DNA of 64,000 nt, from the NCBI GenBank assembly GCA_963970005.1, contig CAXAMN010001237.1, positions 240,145 to 304,144 on the forward strand, read 5' to 3'. Numbering within the stretch: the first letter of the stretch is position 1; every line of letters starts with the position of its first letter. The notes beneath the pieces are model-generated. The model did not search any database. It saw nothing but the letters and a program-made list of their open reading frames with translations, and was not told the DNA's origin. Made by a program: the position numbers and the translations under genes. Shown here one piece after another: positions 45,701 through 57,700 of this stretch. The stretch comes from Durusdinium trenchii. Its lineage: Eukaryota; Sar; Dinophyceae; Suessiales; Symbiodiniaceae.

Positions 45701-48700
45701 CCAGTTGAACACTTCGTCCAGCTCGCTTGTGTTCAGAATTAGAGGAATCAGAGTTCTCCCATGAGTTGATGTTGGGCTCTGGGCATTTGCATGTCTTCAG
45801 AGCTTGCAGCTTCTTTTCTGAGATGAAAAAATTGAGAGACAAACAAGAAGATATTGTGAGAAGCGATGCACTTGTTCCTAATAGCTTCTTGTTTCTACTA
45901 GTAAGGCACTTGTTACTAGAAGCGATGCACTTGTTATTGAAGGAATGACGGAAGACGTATCTACTGGACCTGCTGAAATCGACCGAAAGCAGAAAGCGAC
46001 TTCGCACAGCCTGCACGTTACCTGCAAAGTTTTGCAGACGACCGGTTTTCGGCTACAAGAAAGAACATGCGCCCGGAATCTGGAAGAAATGCCACTCCAA
46101 TGATACTCCTTTCTGAGCCGAACAACTGCAGACTGAGGGCAGTGAAAGACATCGTGATCGATGGTGGCTGGGCGCGGAAGAAGGGGGGAAGTTGGAAAGG
46201 TGTTGAGTCACTGACCACTCGTCAATCCACTTTGATTGCTTGCTTTGGCACAATATATACACCATGCCACACAGGATCACACAGGAGTGTTTTTTTTTTC
46301 CGCATGAACTTCCTGCTTCTACAATATTCGGACTCAATTTCGTGGAGACCGGTTCATGCCCGTCAGTGACCCTATCGCGCGAATCGTCTGCAGAGTGACA
46401 GCAGACCGCGTGCTGCGAAAACTCTTCGATCGAACTCTGTGTGAGGGCAATGGAGGTCCCTTTTTTACCACCAAGAGATAGAGAAGTGGATCCCCACTAA
46501 AAATGTCTTGGAAACCGTGCCACTATCTATTTTGGGACCACTGGGACCACTATATGCGGCCCAGGTTTTCTGCTGGAGGTTTTGTGCCAGGAGGTGCCTC
46601 CAAGTGAGTGCCTCCAAGTGATAGCTGCTCTGATTGTTGAGCAGCATGATTGCTGACAGTCTTCAATTTTTGATCATCTCCTGATGTGATGAGAGACCAA
46701 GACATACAAGTTTTTCCGGGAGGTAAGAACCACAGCCATACATACTTTGACGCTGACATACATACCCTAACATGCCTCAGTCACACGTACAGGGGAGGAC
46801 TTTGTGCATGACCTTCGCGTGTACCGCAGAAGTCAGTCCGACTGAAGCAGCAGCCTTCCGCACGGCGCTGAGGCGACCAATTGGTGAAGGACTTGGATGA
46901 AGATCACAAGAGGTCTGAAGGAGACCGAGCCAGCTATGGCTTCCAGTTGCCTTCAGCTTTTGGTGGTGAAAACGCGGGAAAGTCACCGGACATTACGGGT
47001 GATGCTTGGAAGACATCGACATCAAGCAACATTAGGGCTTTGGTGTGCTGAAACAGATCCAAATCACCAACTGGTGATGCTTGGGTGGGAGGAATCAGGT
47101 GGTCACCGGTCAGGGCTTGTATTGCCAAGGGCTCAACTTGTGCTACGGCTTTGATCCGGAAGGTGGAAGTAGGGAGCCTGTCGTCAGGAGACAACCGACC
47201 CTGGACCATCTACGCGGGCAACTGGAGCTTCTTGGCACCAGTTGCAGCACAGACCCAGACCAGCATCTACAGGCACGAGCTGAGCTGTGGCCGGAAGGAA
47301 AAGACCACCAGGGGCACTGGAGGGGCAGAAACATCCGTGACGGTCCCTGGGTGTTCAGTCGCCGCATGACGGTGAGACTGTTGGACGAGAGGCATTCCGC
47401 CGTCCTCACCCCCTTCACCAGTGTCATGGGTCTCATGTAGCAACCCCCATGCCACCGGATTTTGGGACGGTTCATTTTTTGGTGAGCTTTCCTCCCTCTC
47501 TGATCTTCTGGTTGGTCCCCATATGTCCCGTGAAAGAGGGAGCACCCACAGCGGTGCCACGTTTACGTGTGAGGACCAGCGGTGGGTATGACTTGGGCGC
47601 CTCGAGCGTATGACCTACAGACCCACAGCCTCTCCTGAGTTCTCATGATGTTGGGGTCTCTCTCGGCCGCGTGAGGCAAGAAGATGCGAGGCGAGACCCC
47701 CAAAAGCTTCCGAGGATTGGAACCACCGCAACGGTTTGGCATTCGGGAACCTTGAATTCCCTGTTGTGTTGTGTTGATTCCCTTTTTCCTCCACCTTCCA
47801 ACTCCTCCCAAACCAACAAAACGAAAACCCGAATCAGCGGCGCCCGCACGGGGCTTCGCTTTTCCGTGGTTCAGTCTCGACCCGCTGAGGCTTCAGCGGC
47901 GATCCGCAGAGCGCACCGCGGTTCGAAACGGTGCAGACGGGGCTGGGGGTGCACGGCAAGTGGAAGGACAGGGTCAGATGGAGGTGAGTGGGGGGACAAA
48001 GGGACGGTACAGATTCAGTACAGATTCGCTGCAGATATGCAGTAAGATGACGAGGGAAGACATCATCAAGGAGTTGTTTGAATGACCGAAAGCAGGAATC
48101 AAGGGATAATGATGGGTTCTCAGCAGGCTTGCAGAGGCAATGAGTCAATTTTAAGCTTTGGGGCACAGCTCGCTTGGTAAGTAGGAAATAGGTTGAGGAG
48201 ATGCCTTCGCACCATCTGCAGGCCACATGCCGCAGTGCCGCAGTCCATCCCAGCATGCAAATAGGAAAGCCACACCACTAAGTGTTTCAGGAGGCAGGGA
48301 GGCGGCAACTACTTCTTGGGGATATCACGACCCTCTGGAAGAAGCACCTTCTTTGAGGACTTCATGTCTTGCAGTTTCTGTAATTGACCAGGGAACCGAC
48401 CCACAGCCGCTGATCGAAGATGAATGGCTCCGGACCCAGGTGAATGGCTCCGTGGTCTTTAATGGCCGCAAATGCTTCAGCTTCGGCCCCTTCTGTGCTC
48501 AATCCAGCTTGTTGGATGTGTCGCTTGATGAAATTTTTGGTGATGCACGGTCAGGGTCTGAAGGAGAGGTCCACACCTAAAGCCAGGCTCGGCTTGGCTT
48601 TGCTGAAGGGGTTGGTTCATCCATCAAGAGATAGACGTTGGACATGACATTGGTGTGAATTAGACTTGGGGAGGAGGCCTCCAACAACCAGCCAGCTATA

Positions 48701-51700
48701 TTCACAGTCAACGTCCCGTCCGGCTTTGCGGTTGTGGGGTGGAAGCAGAGTTGATCTAAGCATCAAGCGATATCAAGCGGCATGGATACCCAACCGGAGC
48801 CTCTCATTCGTTGGCTGCTTCTCTGGACCTGGCTCCAGAGGCTGTGCAGATACTTGAAGGTTTGTGACTGTATGATCTCTTTTGGCTGTCAAGGTTTCTC
48901 GAAGCTGAATGGGTAGTTTTCATGTGACTTCGCAGCAGGGCCACTTCGCAGGGTTTGCTGCCTTCACGCGAACAGAATCAAGCTGTGTCAATCCTTGTGT
49001 GCTTCGTACCAGGGACAACGATGTGGCATGCAGGCACACCTCAAAAGGCTTTCACACTCCCGGTCGCACCGTCCACTCGCCCCCGGCGACTCGTGGTCGC
49101 ACCGACGACTCGGCGATGTTTCGAAGCACAGGTTCCGGGGCGATGATTATGTCATCTCCAACTTGAACAGCACCCAGGTGAAGTTGGCGGTCAACAGCTG
49201 GGAGGCGCGATGCCATCACGCGCGTGCGGTCCATTGAAGCCAAGCGTGAAGCCCTCCCTTCGAAGCTGGTGAAAAGGTGTGTGTTACACATAGCTATTTG
49301 CCTATGGTGCCACTGGCCTGTTGGATGCGGAGGAGGAAGGGTGAGGAAAAGAAAGGAGCCATCAGCACTGTTGACATTTTACTTCTGTAGGTACTACAAG
49401 TAGTTTTGAGACCCAGCAAGTTGGTACAAACCACTTCAACATAGATATTTTGAGAAGCATCACGCTGGATTTTATAGAACCGTAAATTGTTACACTTTGT
49501 AAACTGTTCATAAATTCCGGCATAAAAGGATCATATCTTTTTTACAATTTACAAACAGTCCTGAATTCACAAAACATTGTCATGCCACTGTTCATAATCT
49601 TTTCATAGAAGGCTCATAAAATGTTTCATACATTTCGAGAAAAATATAAGAACTACAAAAAAATAGGAACACAATTAATTATGACACATTGAACAATTTA
49701 TGTCCTGGTCACAATGTTCACAGGGCTAATTTGTTTTTATGTGTCTTTTTTAAGTTTCATAAATTCGGTTGTATTGGTTTCATTAAACAGCATAATGTAA
49801 TGAAAGCATTTAAGAAAGCAAATTTCAACGAGTTGGCCTTATACCAGACTTGCTGGTTCTCAAAAGTAGTTGTTCAAAGCAAACTCCATACCTTTAGAAC
49901 CCTTTAGGCATAGACCGAACTCACGAGAGATATGAGAAGACATGCATATATACATATATATATATATATACTACTGTATATAATAATTTAATTTGATGAC
50001 TTGTTCGTGACTCTAAACACACAATTAATTAACTAGAATTGTTCTTGTGCACTCTCCTTTATATATATATGGTGTGAAGATAGTACCATATGAAGTAATT
50101 ACAGTAGTATTAAATGTCACATCTGTGTCAATACCATCGAGAACTATCATCGCATGCCCTTTGCTACCCTGACTGTCAGCCACTGTCATGGTACAATACC
50201 GTTGAAAGTTCCGAAGGTCTGCGGACGTCGTGCTTGCCTTTCTGGACCCATCAAGGTCCAGCAAGAAGATGTTCGGATTGATTCACTGATTCTACATGAT
50301 TCTGTCAACGATGGATGTATATTGGCATCCAGGTATTGTATTAGAATCAAGGAGGAGGATCCAACCGAACGAACACGCTGTTTAACATGTTCTTCACTTT
50401 TGGAGTCGGAAAGCACGGACTAAGCTGCACGGTTTTGCAGACATCACATCGCTCAGAACTCTATGGCCCACCTCGCAGATGTCATTCCCCCCCTCTATTG
50501 CATCAAAAGAGGAAGGTCAAAGATAGAATGAGTGCCTCGAATGCCGGGGGAGCAACAAAATTAAAAATGGGTGCCAAACCCAGATAGCCAGAAACTGGGG
50601 AGATCAAATCTGGAAATTGTAGTAGTCACGAAAGGTAGACCTTTTGGGGATACCTTGAGTTTGTCTTGCGAAGCAAGTGTTGGCGCGTCCGGGTCTAATA
50701 ATTGATAATTCAATTCAACCCCCCCCCCCCCCAATTTATTTTTCAAAACAAACCCCCCCCCCGCCCCCTGGGAATTGATTTTTCAATACAGACACCCCCC
50801 CCCTCTAAATTCAATTCTCTCCTGGAGAATGTCTTCGTGAGCCTCTCATGATTTCAGGAGAGTTGAAACCCTCTTGAACATTCAGAAAGAGTGCATATGA
50901 AATTCTATCACGAAAGGTGTTCCCCGAGGGGATACATACCTAGAGTTTGTTTTGTGAAGCACGTCAATTCTCTCCTGGGGAACGTCTTCGTGAGCCTCTT
51001 ATGGTTTCAGGATAGTTCAAATCCTATGATGCTCCGATTCAATGCTCACCGATGATCTGAGCCATGGGGCAAGTTTGTTTTCCTAAGAACCTTTTTGAAC
51101 ATTTCGAGAGCATATGTTTGAACATTTAGAGTGCATATGAACATATATTTACGAAAGGTCGCCTCCGACGGGATAAATCACCATGTCGAACATTGCATTT
51201 TTGTTCTTGCCTCTCGCGTTCTCTTCTTTTCCCGCTGTCCTACCTTTCGTGTCTCCCTCCTCTCAAGTAGCAGTTAGAAGAAGCCTCGTAAGCTGCAACA
51301 GACATCAACAGAACTGCTCTCTTATTGCACCGACGGAACGTTTGCCTGCGACGGACTTTCTTTGCTGCGCAGAACCAAGAGACTATGTGCCCGCTCACCT
51401 TGGCCACCAGCGACTCCCCATGCTACAACAGCCGCGAAGCAGCAGATTTATGGCAGAGGACAGCAGGAACTTTGGAGCGAAACACTTGCCTTTTAGTACT
51501 GAGAGGTCCTAGATTCCAGGCTTCACATAGCCTATACATCCCATTATTGGTGTTGGTCTTCAACAGATGGATGATGGGAGAGGACGAGGGGTCTACTTGT
51601 ACCTTCCCTCTAAGCAAGTCTGAGTCTGGCTTCGAGCAGGGGATGCGGCTCGAAGGCTCGAATAGGACTCGACGATTCGGCGGGGTCGTCGGACGGTCTT

Positions 51701-54700
51701 ACACTGCTTGTCACTGGTCACCCACCATGGACTTGGAAAACCCCTTGTTTGTAAAGGAAAGTTGTCTTCCAAGTGGCCATGCCATCCACGTAAGCATGTG
51801 ATCTGTCCGTCAGAGTGTACATCTTGGCCTGCAGTGCGTCTGCGGGGGGGGGGCGCCCCAACTGGCCTGGTGCTGGGGTGTTGCAGTGGCCGATCTTTGC
51901 TTCAGGCAATTGCCAAAAGTACAAGACCCAACAAGAACGACAGGATTGCCGAGTTGCCGCCACGAGCTACTGCCAGACAAAGCTGCTTGGGCGCAGTCCG
52001 ACAGACTGCACTCCCAACGGATTCCAATGGGGGCCGCAGTGGCGAAGTCCGACACTGGGTGAACGCTTCTGCTTCCAAATAGATCATGTGACTATATGTG
52101 AACCTTCTGCCAAAGACGGATCATTGAGAGACATGTGAGGAAGTCCATGGAAGTCAGCACGTTTTTTCCGCTTCACCACAGGTGGCAGAGCTGTGTGACG
52201 TTCCTTTGGCCGTAACCCCCCCGTTCGGACGGACCCCGAAACACCGGCGCGTTCAGCCCGTGCCGTGACGCGCCCGCGCTGTTCCGCGAGTCGCACGTTC
52301 GTGACGCAGAGCGGCGAAGGCTTTAGGCTTTTCATGGTGTTCGTAGGAAGGCGATGACGGGGGCGAAGGCTTTGGCCTGCTCCTGCTCGGTGTGCCGATG
52401 ACGGGACCAATCCTCCGTGCGGTTCGAACTGGTGCGGAGGAACTGGTGGGTTCGAACGGGATGAGGTGCCCCACCATGACGATGATGGTGAACGGCGAGG
52501 AAGTGACCATCCCAGTGGACATGGCGACTTGCCAGGACGGGGGCATGCAAATGCTTGGCGAGAACAAGAGAGGAACATGGAGAACGGTGTGCATCGGTGT
52601 GTGTTGGAATAGGGAGACACCCCCAACACCCCCCCCCCTGGCCTAATGGGTGTTCGGTCTATGTTCTTTCCTCCCCGCACTGGTAGGTGCTCCTGGTCCG
52701 AATCCACACCTCCGTTAAGCACTCAGATATCAACCCCGGCATCGACAGGTGCATTGGATTGCAGGACAAGATTCACAAATGCACAAAAGTGAGCATACTG
52801 ACTCACTGACTGACTGACTTGCTTGCTTCCTTCCTTCCTTACTTCCTTCCTTACTTACTTAATACTTACTCACTTTACACTAACCAACTTGCTTACTTAC
52901 TTCACACTACAATACTGACATCCAATCAGATCACCAAGCGTGTCGCTGGACCAACCAAACCAAGGCAACCGCCCCACCGCGGCGGGCCCCAGCGAAAACG
53001 CCGCACCACCGGCACCGATCCGACCCGTCGGGCACATCCATGTGTCCTGGTATGACCCCGATAGGCCCGGTAGGTTGGAACATCGGAACATCGGAACTGG
53101 TTGTTCATCTTTCCAGAACAGGTGGGACGTTTCATGAAGGGTTTCCTTCTCTCATGAACGGATGAGTCGGATGAACGGCAGGATCGCGGCTGCATCCAGC
53201 TGGGATCCCTGAGCTCCATCAGCACCACGACGGCCAGCGGGATGCTGAACACGGAGCCCCGGCTGATCCGGCCTGGGACTCGAGCTGGTGCCCCGTTTCG
53301 TGGTGCGGATGTTGATCTAGGAGTTGGGTGGGCTGGTGTTAGAATGAGATGAGAATGGCCTGTTGTTTGAGCTTCATGAGTTCAATCTACCCTAAGGATC
53401 CTTGCACCCTCCATTGTGTACCAGAGGTTGGTACCCTCAAAACCCTGTTGTTTGAGGGTCCGAATCCTTCAAATACAAAGCATTACGGAGCACCGCGAAT
53501 GGCTTCACAGAGCATGAAGTACAGGGATGGTTCTCTTCTCTTACATCAGGCGCAAGTGAGACCCAGTGTCACCTTAGCCCCCCCGTGTCTTGTGCTCCTC
53601 GTGCTCATCGTGCTCGTTTTCGGGGGGTGACCGTGGGTCGCGAATCGGATGAATCGGAGGATGGACCAAGTCAACGCGTCCCTGGACCATCCACTGTACA
53701 TACGTGTCTGTCCTGAGCCAGGGAATCCCTGGCTGATCCCTAACCAAGGGATGCGGGCTGGGCGATCCGGCAGCACCCAGATGGTCCGGATGGTGGTATG
53801 ACTGGGGGGTGGCGCTGGTGGCGATGGCCGTAAGCCGTAATTAGACTTACTTGATGAAACAGCTGGAGCTGAGCTACCCCAAGAAACAGCAGCTACAACC
53901 TGAGAATCACTCTTTCACAAACCCATGCGGTCCCACATTCGGCCGCGTTCTGAAAAACTGCTACACTCCCTGAAGGAATCATGGAAGTGGAGTTCACCAC
54001 CTGTTTGGTATTGCCATCCACTTCCATTCCAGGGAGTACAGTAGAGTCCTTCAAAGTTGCACTGACATCATCGCAGGTCTTTCCAAAAAAACAATGTGGA
54101 ACGTCGTGTTATGATTTCATCGAGCTATTATTAGACACCCCTAGAAAGTAACTAGGTGTCCCTGGCGTGAGTTGTTCCCATTTGTCCCCCAACCGCGAAC
54201 CCACGTGAACCTAACAACAAACGCCGTCAAAATCAGAAACACTCCGGAACCCTCTCCCTCCGCCGTCGCCCCCACGTGCGCCCACAAACCCCTGCCCCAC
54301 ACGTTTGCCCGCACCCATCGGTCGTGTCGCGTCGGAGGATCCAGGTGAAGCACCTGAGAGCGCCTTCGAGTTTCAGCCGACGAAGATTAAGACCATGGTG
54401 GGAGGATTGGCGCCTCGCTTGGTCGCTGTCGGTCGCTGTCGGTTCGGTCGCGGTCGCTGTCGGTTCCTCCTCGCGGGGTGGACCAACGGGAGGCGACGGT
54501 GGGTGGGACTGAAACACATGGGGTTTGTTCGAGTCCACCAGTGAGCGGCACGTGGAGAGTGGTCTGGGTTTGGCGCCTGGACGTTTTTGTGGAGTGGCCG
54601 GGTTGAAGGGGCGCAAGGCACCGGTGATCAATGGTATATATATATATATTAGCTAAAGTATGCTAAAGATGGTGCATTATGGTGTAATGCGGTGTGGTAT

Positions 54701-57700
54701 ACGGGTAGCTACTTACGTGTGTACATGGTTCATTTTTTGTTCCTTGCTGTTGATGTTTGACTGGTCCAGCATCCCTTTCCTATACTGCTTTGAAACAAGC
54801 AGTTCGCCAGGCTTGTCCTTTGACCAGGCGGAAGTAGTTGTTACCTTTTCGAGGCCCATGGAGCCGGGGATTGTAGGCTCGAGTCCTACCAGGATCATAT
54901 TATGATTTGAATGTCTCTGCTCACGCAGAAAAGCGCGCCCTCTAATATGCTGATGCCACATGATGCCACCAACTTACCAATCAAGTGCCGCAAAAAGACT
55001 ACCATTCGCTTTGGCTGTTCCCTTGGCGCTCTGGCTGTCGTCATCAATGACAGCTTGTGCTGGTGGGTACTTCATATAAGAGCGCCTGTAGTGCCGTGGC
55101 AACATACAAGCCTGCCTTAACATGCAGGGTGCTGCAGCAAGTGAGACCATCTGGAGGCCTCGAATGCCTTGTGCACGCGTGTGCACTGACTGGTCAGTGG
55201 TGGTGATTTCGCTGGATTGAGTCCCACACGCTGGACCCTTGGACGTTCTGACCTCGGCCTGCTGCCTGAGAACCTCCAGCTTTGCACGTGGCTTTTCGGG
55301 ATCGCTTGAGCACTTCTGGACAAACGGTGTGCCGCGGATTCGGGGCCTTGAGCAAGAGATCCTTTTTGAACACTCTTCCTGTGGCCTGCCTGGTAACCGA
55401 TCAGATTGCCGGGCCTACGTAGCCAAGCCTAGCCGCCCCTCCCGAGCCTAAAAGCATCTAAAAGCGCTCGAAAACCAAAACGAACCAAGCCGGAGCGAAA
55501 GCCTGCTCGCTCATGATGGGCTGAAGTTGGAACATGTGAGCTGCATTCCATGTCCCCATTGGTTCCAAAGACTATATAACACCTTAAACCTCGAAAACCT
55601 GATTTATCAAATTTCACGAGGTCCTGGTTCCCAGGGCCTGTTTGTTATTTTAACCACCGCAGCTTGCATGCATACATATGTTTGATTGAACTGTGGGTAC
55701 AGTGCGTTTTGTTCTGATATATTTCTGTATCTTATCATGGTAACATATTTTGAACGTCATAGGTGCCAAAACTTTGTCGAATTTCAATCTGAGGCTTTGA
55801 GAGACCCAGGACCAAAGATGTTTGCAACACCACATCAAACACAGGGAGAAAACAATCCATGCGCAGCCTCCGGCAGTGCGAAAGTTACACTATAAACTTC
55901 GAAGTATCCGGACGTATCCGGACGTCGTGGGGTGAACATACCACCAGACGTATAGTTGTGGCCAGGTGGGATAACCTGGTGGAACCAAGTGGAACGAAGT
56001 GGAACCAAATGGAACTAAGTGGAACCAAGCGGAACTATGTGGAACCAAGTGGAACTAAGTGGAACCAAGTGGAACCAAGTGGAACGAAGTGGAACCAAGT
56101 GGAACTAAGTGGAACCAAGTGGAACTAAGCGGAAACCATATTTATGTAGCCCACATAGCAGTGGAAACCACAACTAACTGAAAGCAATGCACATGGTTTC
56201 CACTGCTATGTGGGCTACATAGATAAGGTTTCCACACTTGGTTCCACTGTGTTCAATTGTTTGTTTGACAAAGTGAAGGGAAAACACAGATTCACTTAGT
56301 TCCACTTGGTTCCACTTAGTTCCGCTGGGTTCCACAGAGTTCCACTTGGTTCCACGTAGTTCCAGTTGATTCCACTTGGTTCCACTTAGGACTTAGTTTC
56401 TTTGATTTGACTTGTTTACACTTTACACCGCACTGCATCACTTGTCACTGACGAGTGTTCTGTGATGTTCTGTGCATGTAAGGCATGTATGCTGTATGCA
56501 TGTATGTTGTTTTAATTGTTTTGCTGTTTGCTGTTTGTCCCACATCTTGGGGTGAACTTCCAACTCCAGCACGCCACTCAAACAATATGCGCAGCCTCCG
56601 GACGTCGAAATCCACACCAACACCCACCATATCCCTGTTCTTGATTTAATGTTATATTTTTTTTCAATATGGTTGGAACGGGGATGCCCCCTTTGCTCGC
56701 GAAATTTGATAACCTGATTCCCTTGATTTCTGGCTGGGATCGGGCCCCTAACAGGTGCTTGTTGAAATGGACACCCCAGGTATTTGTAGGTTTATGTTTT
56801 AGATGCACGGCACTGTCGCTAGTTTCGGCAGAACCGGCTCTTCTTCGGACGAGTGGCAAGCCGCCGAGGTGTCGGACAGCACCTGGGAATATGCGGGTGG
56901 CAAGCACATCGCTGGCTTTTGGGCCTTGAACAAGCAGGTGCAAGACGGGTCATCCAGAGAAGCCGGAATGAAGTTCATTGGCTAGGATTATCAGATTAGC
57001 GGTCTAGTTCTGTTGCTGCTATAGGCTTTTTATGCATCGAATTTTGGCGAGGAATGGGATCATGAAACTGAAAGGATGGGAGAGGTGTGAATCCAAGAAC
57101 CATGCAATGAAGACTTCAAGAGGAAGCAATGGCAAGAGCGAGGGAGCACGACAGGTTCGGTCATAGTGACGACGTTGATTGAAGAAGGAAATCGTTGAGA
57201 AGCTCCTACGTTACAGAGATTTTCTATAAGAAGCGGTTTTGCTTTCTTACTAACAGCTGAGCTTGTTTTAGCAAAGCAGAATTTATGAGGCCTAAGCAAG
57301 TAAGGAAATGATCAACAATTTGCATGAAGTAGACAAATATAGAGTCTTCTTGAGACATGTTGAGACTATTCCGCATTTGGAATCACTGTTCACATGTCTT
57401 GGCAATCCAAACTTGGCTGGTCCTGGGACACTTCATATTTTGTCAGACCCATTCAAGTAAAAGGTCATGCATGCTTCTGAGTCTGTTCTTCACTCATTCG
57501 ACCCTTCTGGTCGACGGAGGAGCTCTATTGCCCGACGGCCGGTGTCAACGACCCTGTGGCGGATGAGTGGGAACGCCGTGCGCTGTGCTTGCCACTTCGC
57601 TGATTGAACCATTCTTCAGATTGGCTCCGTGGGTCCACCGGGGCTCCGCGGGTCCACTGGGGCTCCGCGGGTCCACCGGGGCTCCGCGGGTCCACCGGGG

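Larger units (their letters stand above)
43552..52964 (+). other. Patched gene: exons of the first extracellular domain (first part)
   Basis: In order: 43552-43589 (SLALEHNDYAAW), 44016-44107 (TWPGNARFNFFSATCADVDE then ANCFL), 45801-45855 (FFSEMKKLRDKQEDI, borders uncertain), 47130-47234 (GDNRPWTIYAGNWSF), 48440-48522 (GRKCFSFGPFCAQSSLLDV), 49132-49208 (DDYVISNLNSTQVKLAVNSW), 51380-51433 (MCPLTLATSDSPCYNS), 51906-52032 (NCQKYKTQQERQDCRVAATS then YCQTKLL), 52466-52559 (CPTMTMMVNGEEVTIPVDMA), 52687-52788 (NPGIDRCIGLQDKIHKCTK) and 52930-about 52964 (ITKRVAGPTKP). Phases close from 47130 to 52788. The many cysteines fit a disulfide-bonded extracellular domain. Donors are GC at 47235, 48523, 51434 and 52033; GA at 49209 and 52560; GT at 43590 and 52789. 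Confidence 0.78.

Noticed and set aside
47563-48256. Minus-strand open frames near 47.6-48.2 kb
   Set aside because: They lie in a Patched intron, have no consistent splice sites and show shadow-like composition.
54819-54900. Full tRNA gene
   Set aside because: Only the T arm and part of an acceptor strand can be drawn; no pairing 5' acceptor strand or anticodon stem is present.
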